Assembly (NCBI RefSeq): GCF_021462265.1
Contig: NZ_JAJONF010000006.1
Location: 307,896 to 371,895 of the forward strand
Length of the DNA stretch: 64,000 nt
Reading direction: 5' to 3'
From: Streptomyces shenzhenensis
Lineage (GTDB): Bacteria; Actinomycetota; Actinomycetes; Streptomycetales; Streptomycetaceae
In this document: piece by piece, positions 1-9,551 of the stretch
Layout: each line of letters opens with the position of its first letter
How positions within the stretch are numbered: the stretch's first letter is position 1
Program-made: the position numbers and the translations under genes
The notes under the pieces: generated by a model
Told to the model about the DNA's origin: nothing
Databases searched by the model: none
Seen by the model: the letters and a program-made list of their open reading frames with translations, nothing else

Positions 1-794
1 TTGAACTGGGTGGCGCTCACGTAGCCGACCGCCTGGGCGATCTGGGCGGCCGTGGCGTCGTCGGCGACCAGACGGCGCCGGGCCTCCTGGAGCCGCAGGT
101 GTTTCTGGTACCTGAGCGGGCTCATGCCGGTGGCCGCCTTGAAGTGCCGGTGCAGGCTGGCCGCGCTCATGTGCGCCACCTCGGCGATCTCGTCGATGCT
201 GAGCGGCTCCGTGTAGCGGGCGCGGATCCAGCGGGCGGCCGCACGGACCCTGGTCGCCGCCGAGTCGGCCACTGACCACTGGCGCAGGACGGGACCGAGG
301 GAGCCGCGCAGCAGCCGGTAGAGGATCTCGCCCTCGATACGGCCGGCGAGCGGGCGGATGTCCTCCGGGGCATCGAGGAGCTCGACCCAGCGGACGACCG
401 CGTCGAGGAGTTCGGGGGGCATCGGCGCGCTGATCTGCCCGACCGTGGCCGACGGGGCGGTGTGGCCGGTCTCGTCCAGCTCGACCAGCAGGTCCGTGAG
501 CGCGTTGCCGTCGAGTCGCATGACGGCGGACCGGTAGGGCACCTGCTCCAAGGCGACGGTGACGGGAACCTCGATGGCGGTGAGCATCATCTCGCCGGGC
601 CCCGCGAACTGGACGAGTTCGCCCGCCGTGATGCGTTTCCGGCCGCCGGTGACGAAGCAGATCATCGGTTCGTACAGCAGGTCCACGGGCTCGATGGGGT
701 CCACGACGGCGACCACGGACAGCCGGGGGACCGCGGTGTCCGAGCTCAGCCCCACGCAGTGCCGGTCGATGGCCGCGCCCAGGCGGTTCAGCAC
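1..794 (-). CDS. AraC family transcriptional regulator, C-terminus cut by window edge
   Basis: About 264 residues are visible. The N-terminal part resembles the AraC ligand-sensing domain of the PF06719 type (RKRITAGELVQFAGPGEMML). The end carries the DNA-binding double helix-turn-helix: first HTH at IDEIAEVAHMSAASLHRHF, second beginning at TAAQIAQAVGYVS, where the window stops. The GTG at 794 was chosen because AAGGAGG sits about 8 bases upstream; an in-frame GTG at 812 has no such site. It is divergent from the aldo/keto reductase gene, a common arrangement in which the regulator controls its neighbour; that link is inferred from position only. The effector is unknown. Confidence 0.9.
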   Translation of the reverse strand, partial: MLNRLGAAIDRHCVGLSSDTAVPRLSVVAVVDPIEPVDLLYEPMICFVTGGRKRITAGELVQFAGPGEMMLTAIEVPVTVALEQVPYRSAVMRLDGNALTDLLVELDETGHTAPSATVGQISAPMPPELLDAVVRWVELLDAPEDIRPLAGRIEGEILYRLLRGSLGPVLRQWSVADSAATRVRAAARWIRARYTEPLSIDEIAEVAHMSAASLHRHFKAATGMSPLRYQKHLRLQEARRRLVADDATAAQIAQAVGYVSATQF

Positions 795-817
795 GGGGTG
801 CTCCTCCTTCACGGTGA

Positions 818-1900
<1,083 letters not shown>

Positions 1901-2065
1901 CCGGGCGGACGGGTTCGGCCGGACCGCAGACGCGTCGGGCGAGCCCGTCGCCTCTCGTCCGGCAGCGGATGCGGCCGGTCCTCCCCGCGGTTGCGGACGG
2001 GCCGGCCGGTACGGCCGCGGGCGTCCGGCTCGTGGAGCAGGGGCACGCCCGCGGCAAGGCGGTGA

Positions 2066-3226
2066 TCAGGGGGGCGTGAGCAGGGGCTGGGACGGGCTCG
2101 TCACCGCGGTCAGGCGGTGTACGTCCTTCGCCGTTCCGGTGACCCCGGAGAGGAAGCCCTGGGCGCGGGGGGACGCGTTCTCGGTCAGCCACGCCGGGTC
2201 GATGTCGCAGACGGCCACCCGGACGCCCGTGCCGGCCAGGGCCAGGGGGAGGGTGTGCACGACCGTGGAGGGGAAGCTGAGGATCGTACGGCCGATGGGG
2301 CCGCGGCGGGCGATCAGTTCCAGGGGGAGGTCCGGGCGGACTATCTCCAGGCCGGTCTCGGCGGCCAGGCGGTGGAGTTTCTCGGTGCTCTCGCGGCGGT
2401 GCGCGAAGTAACGGGTCGCGCCATGGGCCTTGGCCAGGGCCTGGACGGCCTCCAGGTACCGGTCGCCGTCCACCACCCCCGTCTCCACCAGGGAGGTGCC
2501 GACCATGTCGGCGCCCTTGGTGATGCGCGGCGGACCGAAGCGGGCGCGGGTCCAGCCGAAGTCGTTCGCGGTGACCGTCACTCCCGTCGGCGTCTCCGCC
2601 ATCGGCATGGAGGAGAAGACCTCCACCCGGCGGCGGGCGCTGGGGGTGAGGCGGCGGCGGGCGGAGGAGGAGACCGGGGCGAAGAGCAGGTCCCGGGCGC
2701 CGGGTCTGCCGCCCTTGCGGTGCCAGCGGACCAGGCGTTCGCCGCGCGCCAGCTGGGCGACGAACTCCATCGTCGCCGTGCCGTCGTCGACCACGACCAG
2801 GTCGCGGGCGCGGGTGATGGTCAGCAGGAGCTGTACGTAGCGGGAGAACGGGTCGCCCATCACGATGCGGTCGGCCCGGCGGAGGGAGCCCGCCAGGCCG
2901 CCGATCGTCTGGAAGGGGGCGGCGGTGCCGCCCCGTGCTTCCTCCCAGCGGACCCGGTGACCCTCGTCCCGGGCCAGGTCCGCCATGCGGCGCAGCTGGC
3001 CCCGGGTCATGGGGTCCGTCGGCGACAGGACGACGATCGTGAGTTCCGCGCCGGGTGCGGATATACCGGACACGGAGCGCCGTACCTGGCCGGGTACGGC
3101 GGGCATCGGGTCCGCCGCCGCGCGCCGGGCGCGGACATGCGCCCACTCCAGCACGTTCAGCAGCTGCACCGGACTCTCGACGAACGCGAGTGTGTGGGGG
3201 CCGGTGTTCCCGGCGCGGGGGCTCAT
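2066..3226 (-). CDS. polysialyltransferase-like glycosyltransferase of the nonulosonate cluster
   Basis: 386-aa cytoplasmic protein with three motifs shared by bacterial polysialyltransferase-type enzymes (GT38/GT52/GT100 group): a D/E-D/E-G motif in LVVVDDGTAT, an HP-type motif in ATRYFAHRRES (Pro replaced by Arg) and a Ser/Thr motif in LSFPSTVVHTLPL. It probably transfers a CMP-activated nonulosonate to a cell-wall polymer. It lies last in the block DUF6716 - cytidylyltransferase - synthase - this gene, 41 bases after the synthase. Start is uncertain: ATG 3226 is given; an in-frame GTG at 3256 would put a rare TTA codon (bldA dependence) at position 2. The atypical HP motif makes the exact activity uncertain. 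Confidence 0.72.
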   Translation of the reverse strand: MSPRAGNTGPHTLAFVESPVQLLNVLEWAHVRARRAAADPMPAVPGQVRRSVSGISAPGAELTIVVLSPTDPMTRGQLRRMADLARDEGHRVRWEEARGGTAAPFQTIGGLAGSLRRADRIVMGDPFSRYVQLLLTITRARDLVVVDDGTATMEFVAQLARGERLVRWHRKGGRPGARDLLFAPVSSSARRRLTPSARRRVEVFSSMPMAETPTGVTVTANDFGWTRARFGPPRITKGADMVGTSLVETGVVDGDRYLEAVQALAKAHGATRYFAHRRESTEKLHRLAAETGLEIVRPDLPLELIARRGPIGRTILSFPSTVVHTLPLALAGTGVRVAVCDIDPAWLTENASPRAQGFLSGVTGTAKDVHRLTAVTSPSQPLLTPP

Positions 3227-3267
3227 CGACGTACGACCGTCCCGTCGTCGTAACACATCAATCAGAC

Positions 3268-4203
3268 TCAGACCTGGACCGGCTCACCGGCGGCCGCGGC
3301 GATCTCCGCCTCGGCGACGACACCGGTGACGCGGCGCAGCTTCTTCATCGGGCCGAGCTCGGAGTCGTAGACCTTCTTGACGCCGTCGCCGAGGGACTCG
3401 GAGATGATGCGGATGTCGCGGACCAGGCGGTTGAGGCCCTGCGGCTCCACGGAGGCGGCCTGGTCGGAGCCCCACATGGCGCGGTCGAGGGTGATGTGAC
3501 GCTCGACGAAGGTGGCGCCGAGCGCGACCGCGGCGAGGGTGGTCTGCAGACCCGTCTCGTGGCCGGAGTAGCCGATCGGCACGTTCGGGTACTCCTTCTC
3601 CAGCGTGTTGATCACGCGGAGGTTCAGCTCCTCGGCCTTCGCCGGGTAGGTCGAGGTGGCGTGGCACATGAGGATGTTCTCCGAGCCCAGGACCTCGACC
3701 GCGTGGCGGATCTGCTTCGGGGTCGACATGCCCGTGGAGAGGATGACCGAGCGGCCGGTGGCACGCAGCGCCTTCAGGAGCTCGTCGTCCGTGAGGGAGG
3801 CGGAGGCGACCTTGTGGGCGGGGACGTCGAACTTCTCCAGGAAGGCGACGGCCTCGGTGTCCCACGGGGAGGCGAACCAGTCGATGCCCCGGGTCCTGCA
3901 GTACTCGTCGATCTGACGGTACTCGTCCTCACCGAACTCCACGCGGTGGCGGTAGTCGATGTAGGTCATGCGGCCCCAGGGGGTGTCGCGCTCGATGTCC
4001 CACTGGTCGCGCGGGGTGCAGATCTCCGGGGTGCGCTTCTGGAACTTGACGGCGTCGCAGCCGGCCTCGGCGGCCACGTCGATCAGCTTGAAGGCGTTCT
4101 CCAGCTCACCGTTGTGGTTGATGCCGATCTCGCCGCAGATGTAGACGGGCTTGCCGGGGCCGACCTCACGGGAACCGAACTGGCGCAGACGGGAGTTGCT
4201 CAT
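3268..4203 (-). CDS. neuB: N-acetylneuraminate/Kdn-9-phosphate synthase family protein (NeuB-like)
   Basis: 311-aa aldolase-type enzyme condensing phosphoenolpyruvate with a hexose derivative to make a nine-carbon ulosonic acid. Conserved barrel motifs are visible: CGEIGINHNGELE, AGCDAVKFQKRTPE, GIDWFASPWD, ILSTGMST, CHATSTYP, IGYSGHETG and the metal/substrate segment VERHITLDRAMWGSDQAASV. The protein ends right after the barrel, so the C-terminal antifreeze-like SAF domain of typical NeuB (about 340-350 aa) is missing. It follows the fused cytidylyltransferase by 15 bases in one operon. No NeuC-type UDP-GlcNAc epimerase is nearby, which favours a mannose-6-phosphate-derived Kdn product; that is an inference. 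Confidence 0.92.
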   Translation of the reverse strand: MSNSRLRQFGSREVGPGKPVYICGEIGINHNGELENAFKLIDVAAEAGCDAVKFQKRTPEICTPRDQWDIERDTPWGRMTYIDYRHRVEFGEDEYRQIDEYCRTRGIDWFASPWDTEAVAFLEKFDVPAHKVASASLTDDELLKALRATGRSVILSTGMSTPKQIRHAVEVLGSENILMCHATSTYPAKAEELNLRVINTLEKEYPNVPIGYSGHETGLQTTLAAVALGATFVERHITLDRAMWGSDQAASVEPQGLNRLVRDIRIISESLGDGVKKVYDSELGPMKKLRRVTGVVAEAEIAAAAGEPVQV

Positions 4204-4218
4204 GACTGTGGGGTGTCC

Positions 4219-5544
4219 TTACTTAGGGAGGGAATCGAGAGAGGGGCCGAGGATCCAGCTGGCGATCTCTCGGATCGCGCCGTCACCGCCGGGGAGGGTG
4301 GTGACCGCGCGTGCGGCGCCGCGTACGACGTCGTGGGCGCTCGCGACCGCCACGGGCCAGCCGGCTACGGCGAAGCACGGGAGGTCGTTGACGTCGTTGC
4401 CGACATAGAGCACGCGCTCGGGAGCGATGCCCTGCTCCTCGCACCACTGCTTGAGGGCGAGGTCCTTGCGGTCGATGCCGTGCAGGACCGGGATCTTCAG
4501 CTTCCGGGCCCGCGCGGCGACGACCGGGTTCTGTTCCGTGGACAGGATCAGCATCTTCAGCCCGCTCTTTCGCAGGGCGGCGATGCCGAGTCCGTCGCCG
4601 CGGTGCACGGAGACGAACTCCTTTCCATCGGCGTCGATCAGCACCCGGTCGTCGGTCTGGGTGCCGTCGAAGTCCAGTACGACCGCGTCGACGTCGTCGG
4701 CGGTCGGCAGCGCGCCGGGGCGGTCCGCGTCGAAGAGCGGAGCCAGGGCGCGGGCGCGCGCGAGGTCGTGCGGGTCGTCGATCTCCAGCACGCGCGCGGG
4801 GTCGGTGCGCACCAGCTCGGTGTGGCCGAAGAAGCGGTGCTGGTGCTCGCGGAAGCCGTCCGCGCGCATCGCGTAGGCGGCGCCGGTCTCCAGGAAGTCC
4901 TGGGGGCGGTCCTGGCGGCGCGGGCGGTACGACTTGTCGTGGTTGACGCCGAAGCCGCCGCTGGCCGGGGTCTCGTCGCCGTCACCGGCGGCCGCCGCCG
5001 GCACCGGGGCGTGCACCTCGTCGCGCCAGACGAAGCCGTGGAAGGGGGCCACGGTCAGGGCCGTGTCGGCGCCGTTCTCGACGACCGCGCCGGCCACCCC
5101 GTCGAGGTCCTCGCGGACGATGAACGGGCTGGTGCACTGCACGAGCAGGACCACGTCGACCGAGGCGCCGTGCAGCGCCTCGTGGGCGTCCATGGCGTGC
5201 AGGACGGCGGCCTCGGAGGTGGCGGTGTCACCGGCGATGGCGGCGGGGCGCAGCACGACCTCGGCGCCGGCCGAGCGGGCGGCCGCGGCGATCGCCTGGT
5301 CGTCGGTGGAGACGACCACGTCGGTCACCAGGCGGGAGGCGCGGCACTCGCGGACCGCGCGGGCGACCAGCGGGACACCGCCGACCGGGGCGAGGTTCTT
5401 CGCGGGCACGCCCTTGGAACCGCCCCGGGCGGGGATCACGGCGAGGACGCGGGGCACTACGGCCGCTTCTGGGTGGGGCATCGGCTCTGTTCCTTCGATT
5501 CCGTCAGACGCCGGCGACGTCTGGCGCGGGATCCGGTCGCTCAC
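4219..5544 (-). CDS. neuA: CMP-nonulosonate synthetase fused to a HAD phosphatase
   Basis: 441-aa two-domain enzyme. Residues ~32-270 form an acylneuraminate cytidylyltransferase domain (AVIPARGGSKGVPAKN nucleotide loop; VVVSTDDQAIAAAA; VLLVQCTSPF), which activates a nonulosonate with CTP. Residues ~285-441 are a KdsC-like HAD phosphatase with nucleophile motif VLDFDGTQTDD (first Asp ~291) and the late metal motif VGNDVNDLPCF. In Kdn metabolism a 9-phosphate must be removed before CMP activation, so the fused phosphatase suits that step (inference). The GTG at 5544 overlaps the upstream stop by four bases (GTGA), indicating coupling; an internal ATG at 5481 with AAGGA upstream is an alternative that keeps both domains. 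Confidence 0.93.
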   Translation of the reverse strand: MSDRIPRQTSPASDGIEGTEPMPHPEAAVVPRVLAVIPARGGSKGVPAKNLAPVGGVPLVARAVRECRASRLVTDVVVSTDDQAIAAAARSAGAEVVLRPAAIAGDTATSEAAVLHAMDAHEALHGASVDVVLLVQCTSPFIVREDLDGVAGAVVENGADTALTVAPFHGFVWRDEVHAPVPAAAAGDGDETPASGGFGVNHDKSYRPRRQDRPQDFLETGAAYAMRADGFREHQHRFFGHTELVRTDPARVLEIDDPHDLARARALAPLFDADRPGALPTADDVDAVVLDFDGTQTDDRVLIDADGKEFVSVHRGDGLGIAALRKSGLKMLILSTEQNPVVAARARKLKIPVLHGIDRKDLALKQWCEEQGIAPERVLYVGNDVNDLPCFAVAGWPVAVASAHDVVRGAARAVTTLPGGDGAIREIASWILGPSLDSLPK

Positions 5545-6863
5545 AGCTCTCCCATTCGTCGGATCACGGGGGCCACCCGCTGGACGCCGTGGCGATAGGC
5601 GCCGCGTGCGGCCCGGCGCACGATCTGGCGGACGGGGCCCGGGGCCTTGTCGGCGGCGGGCGCGCCCGGGAGCGGGGCGCCGTCGGGGCCGAGGTGGTGG
5701 CGGGCCAGGATGCCGGGCAGGTAACCGGACGCGGTCTCGGTGGTGTAGTAGGGGTTCAGGGGCGGCAGCCCGCCGGGCCGGGCCAGCAGCTTCGCGATGC
5801 GTTCGCGGGCCGCGTCGAAGGCGGTGGCGTAGCTGCCGTCGGCGGCGACGCCCTGCCGTGAGACCCACTCGGCGTCGGGCACCGGGCGGTGTCCGGCGTC
5901 GAGCTGGTCCCAGGAGGCGAGGCAGCCGGAGCCGACGAAGTGGTGGTTGCCGAGCGCCTCGCGGATGCCGAGGTCGGTGAGGACGACGGTCGGGATCCGG
6001 CGGTGCAGGGACTCCAGGGCCGCCGTCGAGCTCATCGTGACCAGGAGGTCGGTGCGGTCGAGCACCTCGCCCATGTGGCCGTAGACCAGCCGGAAGTTGG
6101 CGGGCACGTCCTTGCCCTGGACCAGCTTCTGGTACGGCAGTTCCTCGATGTGGGTGGTGTGCTCGCCGGGCTTGGAGCGCAGCTTGAGCAGCACCTCCCG
6201 CTCGGGGTGCCTGCGGGCGTGCTGGATCAGCCGGTCGAGCAGGTAGGCACGGTCCTTGCGGCTGTCGGGGACCGAGGGCTGGGCGGCGAACACCACCGTG
6301 TAGGGGTCGTGTTCACCTTCGTAGGGCGCCCCGCCGAGGAACGGCAGCGCGACCTCGGTCACCGACGAGGAGTCGGCGCCGACCCCGTCGTACACCGCCC
6401 GGAAACGGTCGGCGTCCTGGCGGGAGTTGGCGAGGACGAGGTCCGCGCCGTGCCGCAGCAGCAGTCCGTCGGCGAGCTTCTCGTAGACGACGCCGACGTA
6501 GCCGGTGACGACGACGGGCCGCCGCTCCCGGCCGGCCCAGGCGTTGCGCAGCCCGTGCAGCATGGCCTGCGTGCCGCCGCCGACGAGGGAGAGGACGAGG
6601 ATGTCGTACGACTGCTGTTCCATCTCTCTGAGGAACTCGACGGCCGTGACCTCGCGGAGCGAGTCCGCGTGGACGCCGACTTCCTGAAGCTGGCGGGCGG
6701 TGGGGGTGGCACGGCCCCGCAGAAGGTAGCCGTCGAGCCGGATGTCCGGACTGTCGGTTTCGCCGGGGATCAGGCGCTTCGCGGTGAGCGCCCCCCACTT
6801 CCACCGAGTGTCGGAATCCGCCAGGACGGCCACCCGCAGGGACTTCGTTGCACTTGCTGGCAC
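5541..6863 (-). CDS. DUF6716-type putative glycosyltransferase
   Basis: 440 aa, first gene of the leftward nonulosonate block. The N-terminal half has a Rossmann-type start (LRVAVLADSDTRWKWGALTAKRL) and the C-terminal half carries a second alpha/beta unit with LLVTMSSTAALESLHRRIP, the Ser/Thr-rich donor-site pattern of GT-B sialyltransferase-like and CDP-glycerol-type glycosyltransferases. VLLKLRSKPGEHTTHIEELP lies where those families have their phosphate-contacting loop. The assignment to DUF6716 is from memory of family members. It probably adds a sugar to the cell-wall polymer made by its neighbours. The start at 6863 lies 11 bases from the CTAGGAAGCCA promoter-region element; coding is divergent from the GT2 gene. 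Confidence 0.75.
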   Translation of the reverse strand: MPASATKSLRVAVLADSDTRWKWGALTAKRLIPGETDSPDIRLDGYLLRGRATPTARQLQEVGVHADSLREVTAVEFLREMEQQSYDILVLSLVGGGTQAMLHGLRNAWAGRERRPVVVTGYVGVVYEKLADGLLLRHGADLVLANSRQDADRFRAVYDGVGADSSSVTEVALPFLGGAPYEGEHDPYTVVFAAQPSVPDSRKDRAYLLDRLIQHARRHPEREVLLKLRSKPGEHTTHIEELPYQKLVQGKDVPANFRLVYGHMGEVLDRTDLLVTMSSTAALESLHRRIPTVVLTDLGIREALGNHHFVGSGCLASWDQLDAGHRPVPDAEWVSRQGVAADGSYATAFDAARERIAKLLARPGGLPPLNPYYTTETASGYLPGILARHHLGPDGAPLPGAPAADKAPGPVRQIVRRAARGAYRHGVQRVAPVIRRMGEL

Positions 6864-6873
6864 ACCGGAGACG

Positions 6874-6884
6874 CTAGGAAGCCA
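6874..6884 (-). promoter_or_regulatory. 11-bp element CTAGGAAGCCA shared with 13410-13420
   Basis: The same 11-mer occurs upstream of two leftward glycopolymer genes, here and at 13410-13420. In both places a GGTTAAC motif follows further upstream (6919-6925 and 13433-13439). Read on the minus strand the element runs TGGCTTCCTAG and continues into a TAnnnT-like box (TAGCGT here, TAGTTT there), so it may be an extended -10 region. Confidence 0.4.
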
Positions 6885-7048
6885 TTCCGAGGATCTCCCG
6901 AACCCGAATCCAACAAAAGGTTAACAACACATCGCCGAATGGCGAATCAGGCCGGGATTGCTCGCCGAAAAGCCCTGGTTCACAGCTTCGCCATGCTTCG
7001 TTCACCTCAAATCAAGGCGGCGGTCAAGACGGATGACGGGGGCCCGCC

Positions 7049-7054
7049 TAACGT
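7049..7054 (+). promoter_or_regulatory. -10 box TAACGT, probable leaderless start of the GT2 gene
   Basis: TAACGT matches TAnnnT and ends 7 bases before the GTG at 7062, which has no ribosome binding site. This supports the GTG as both transcription and translation start. Confidence 0.45.
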
Positions 7055-7061
7055 CCTCCAC

Positions 7062-8039
7062 GTGGTCAAGCTCTCCGTCATCGTGCCGTTCTACAACGTG
7101 CAGCAATACGCGCCCGACACCCTGAGGAGCCTGCGCGCGAACGCGCGTGAGGACTTCGAATTCATTCTCGTCGACGACTGCTCGACCGACGGGACACCAG
7201 AGATTCTCGCGCGAGCAGAGCGCGAGCTCCCAGGCGCGGTCCATGTCAGACACGAGCAGAACGGGGGGCTGGCCACCGCGCGCAACACCGGCATCGACAG
7301 AGCACGCGGCGAATACGTCACCTTCCTGGACGGCGACGACTGGCTGGCACCGGGCTACTACCCCCAGCTGGTCGACGCGATCGAGTCGCTGGGCTGCGAC
7401 TTCGTCCGCACCGACCATGTCCAGTGCACGGCGCGCGCCCGGGCCGTGTACCGGGTGCCGGTCGGCCGCCGCAACGTCGTGATGAACCCGCGGGACGCCA
7501 TCCTCCCCGCGGACCGGTCCACCTCCGTCGACTACGCCTTCGCCTGGGCGGGCGTCTACCACCGCCGTCTGGTGGACAAGGGGCTCGTGCATTTCACGGA
7601 CGGGCTGCGCACGGCCGAGGACCGGCCGTGGATCTGGAAACTGCACCGGGAGGCCGGGTCCTTCGCGGCGGTGAACCTGCTCGGCGTCTTCTACCGGCGT
7701 GGCGTAGCCTCCTCACTCACGCAGATCGGCGACGTCCGTCAGCTTGATTTCATTCGCGCGTTCGACCAGGTGATCGAGGAAACGGCACAGGACGCCGACG
7801 CGAAGGAACTCCTGCCGAAGGCCGTCCGCACGTATTGCGCCATCATTTCCCATCACCTGGGATCCATCGAAAGGTTCGAGCCCGCGGTGGCGAAGAAGCT
7901 GAAGTCCATGAGTGCCGCGGCCCTGCGGCGCATGCCGCAGGACGTGCTGGACGAGGCCCTGGACTCCATGGACCTCCAGCGCGCCACCAAGCTGCGCCGG
8001 CTGCGCCGCCGTCCCGCCACCGCGGGAGCCGCCGCGTGA
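7062..8039 (+). CDS. family 2 glycosyltransferase
   Basis: 325-aa GT-A fold enzyme. The nucleotide-binding start KLSVIVPFYNVQQYAPDTL, the Asp pair in FILVDDCSTDGTPEIL and the metal-binding DxD-like FLDGDDWLAPGYY are all in place; LRTAEDRPWIWKLHREAG holds the usual acceptor-side ED motif. It probably adds a hexose during synthesis of the cell-envelope polymer. The GTG at 7062 gives the shortest family-like N-terminus and sits 7 bases after a TAACGT box; an in-frame ATG at 6993 would add 23 unconserved residues. The stop overlaps the next start by four bases (GTGA), so it is coupled to the polysialyltransferase-family gene. Confidence 0.9.
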   Translation: MVKLSVIVPFYNVQQYAPDTLRSLRANAREDFEFILVDDCSTDGTPEILARAERELPGAVHVRHEQNGGLATARNTGIDRARGEYVTFLDGDDWLAPGYYPQLVDAIESLGCDFVRTDHVQCTARARAVYRVPVGRRNVVMNPRDAILPADRSTSVDYAFAWAGVYHRRLVDKGLVHFTDGLRTAEDRPWIWKLHREAGSFAAVNLLGVFYRRGVASSLTQIGDVRQLDFIRAFDQVIEETAQDADAKELLPKAVRTYCAIISHHLGSIERFEPAVAKKLKSMSAAALRRMPQDVLDEALDSMDLQRATKLRRLRRRPATAGAAA

Positions 8040-9370
8040 CCACCCAGATCTTCCAGGCGTCCACCCTCTACGGCACGGCCACCCTCGCCGCCGCCCTGGA
8101 CTCCGGCGCCTTCCGCCCGGCCGACCGGCGCATCCTGCTGGTCTGCAACAACGCGGCGACCCCCGAGGTCACCCCGGGCCTGGACGAGGCGCCCGGCTTC
8201 GAGCGGCTGCGCGAGCGCTTCGACGACGTGATCTCGTACAACGAGACGATCCTCCCGTTCCACCCGGGCGGCTGGGCCCCGCGCGTCGACGACATGCCCC
8301 TGTGGGAACGCTTCTTCCGCCACGAGTGGCAGCTCGGCGACGACGACGTCGAGTTCGCCGTCGAGTCGATCCAGGTCAACCCCTCGCTCAGCCTCACCCA
8401 GATCTTCAACGGCGCCCCCGTCACGGTCTACGCCGACGGCCTGATGAGCTACGGCCCGACCCGCAACAAGATCGACCCGCTGGTCGGCACCCGCGTCGAC
8501 CGGGTTCTCCACCTCGACCTGGTGCCGGGCCTCAAGCCCATGCTCCTCACCGAGTTCGGCGTCCCCGGCGAGCTGGTACCGACCGCGGCGTTCACCAAGG
8601 TGCTGGCCGAACTCGCACCCAGCGGCGACGAGTTGCCGCCGATCGAGGAACCGGCCCTGCTGCTCGGCCAGTACCTCTCCGCGCTCGACATCCTCACGCC
8701 GGAGCAGGAGGAGAACCTGCACGTCCGGATGTTGCGGGGCGCCGTCGAACTCGGCCACACCAAGGTCGTGTTCAAGCCGCATCCCTCCGCCCCGGCCCGG
8801 TTCGCCCGGACCCTGGAGCAGGAGGCCGAGAAGCTCAAGGCCGACCTCACGGTCCTGGACACCACGGTCCTGGCCGAGGTGCTCTACCAGCGGATGCGTC
8901 CCGCCCTGGTGGTCGGCTGCTTCTCCACCGCGCTGCTCACCGCGTCCGCGCTGTACGGCCTGCCGACCGCCCGCGTCGGCACCGACACCCTCCTCGACAA
9001 GCTCATCCCGTACGAGAACAGCAACCGCGTGCCGGTCACCGTCGTCGACGCGCTGGTGCCCGCCCTGACCGACCGCAAGGCGGTCGAGGCACAGCGCCCG
9101 CGCATGAGCGTTGACGAACTCGGCCGGCTGATCCGCGCGGTCGGCTTCGCCATGCAGCCGAAGATCTACCCGCAGCTGCGTGCGGAGGTCACGGGTTACC
9201 TGTCGAAGCATCTGAACGACACGACCATCCGCTATTTCAAGCGCAAGCGCCTGACGTCGCTCGGGCTGCCCGGCGGAGTGCCCGCGCAGCTGGCGTTCCT
9301 GCCGCGCAACGCGACCGTCCGCCGGATGGCCCGCAGGGCGCGCAACCTGCGCCGGGGCGTGCGCCGGTAG
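8036..9370 (+). CDS. polysialyltransferase family protein (PF07388-like)
   Basis: 444 aa. It shows the three-part signature of bacterial polysialyltransferases: an acidic-Gly motif in VTVYADGLMSYGPT, a clear HP motif in VVFKPHPSAPARFA and a Ser/Thr motif in VVGCFSTALLTASALYG. In the family these residues bind the CMP donor and act as catalytic base. It is therefore the best candidate polymerase for the nonulosonate chain, acting at the inner membrane face (inference). It is coupled to the GT2 gene by a four-base overlap and ends before a terminator hairpin at 9516-9544. The C-terminal ~60 residues are Arg/Lys rich, which would suit membrane association. Confidence 0.85.
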   Translation: MTTQIFQASTLYGTATLAAALDSGAFRPADRRILLVCNNAATPEVTPGLDEAPGFERLRERFDDVISYNETILPFHPGGWAPRVDDMPLWERFFRHEWQLGDDDVEFAVESIQVNPSLSLTQIFNGAPVTVYADGLMSYGPTRNKIDPLVGTRVDRVLHLDLVPGLKPMLLTEFGVPGELVPTAAFTKVLAELAPSGDELPPIEEPALLLGQYLSALDILTPEQEENLHVRMLRGAVELGHTKVVFKPHPSAPARFARTLEQEAEKLKADLTVLDTTVLAEVLYQRMRPALVVGCFSTALLTASALYGLPTARVGTDTLLDKLIPYENSNRVPVTVVDALVPALTDRKAVEAQRPRMSVDELGRLIRAVGFAMQPKIYPQLRAEVTGYLSKHLNDTTIRYFKRKRLTSLGLPGGVPAQLAFLPRNATVRRMARRARNLRRGVRR

Positions 9371-9418
9371 GTGTTCCGCCGAGCGCTCCGCTGGAAGCCG
9401 CCGGGGCATGTCGTCGGT

Positions 9419-9491
9419 CGGCCGCGGCGCCGTCGTGGCTGGTCGCGCCCACGCGGCGGTAGCCGCATATCCGATACAGCCCCGCGCCCCC
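9419..9491 (+). repeat. Streptomyces dispersed intergenic repeat, copy 1
   Basis: The core GTCGTGGCTGGTCGCGCCCA followed by CGCGGCGGTAGCCGCATAT and CCCCGCGCCCC recurs at 14849, 45001, 52213 (inverted) and 54070. This copy lies between two convergent genes, next to terminator hairpins. Confidence 0.75.
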
Positions 9492-9515
9492 AGGCGGCGG
9501 CTGCGCCGCCGATCA

Positions 9516-9544
9516 GGGGCGGGTCCCGATCAGGGGCCCGCCCC
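9516..9544. terminator. bidirectional terminator hairpin
   Basis: GGGGCGGG at 9516-9523 pairs perfectly with CCCGCCCC at 9537-9544. It sits between the convergent genes ending at 9370 and 9552. A second small hairpin (GGCGGCG/CGCCGCC) lies at about 9494-9511. Confidence 0.65.
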
Positions 9545-9551
9545 TTCGGTG

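Noticed and set aside
1901..2065. Short frames between the aldo/keto reductase and the polysialyltransferase-like gene
   Set aside because: 165-base convergent gap; frames lack ribosome sites and recognisable motifs.
3226..3256. GTG start with a TTA second codon for the polysialyltransferase-like gene (bldA control)
   Set aside because: No ribosome site at that GTG and the downstream ATG fits better; kept only as a remark.
3055..5598. Very long plus-strand open frame opposite the neuB/neuA-type genes
   Set aside because: It is antisense to well-supported genes, has low-complexity composition and no ribosome site; long shadow frames are normal at this GC content.
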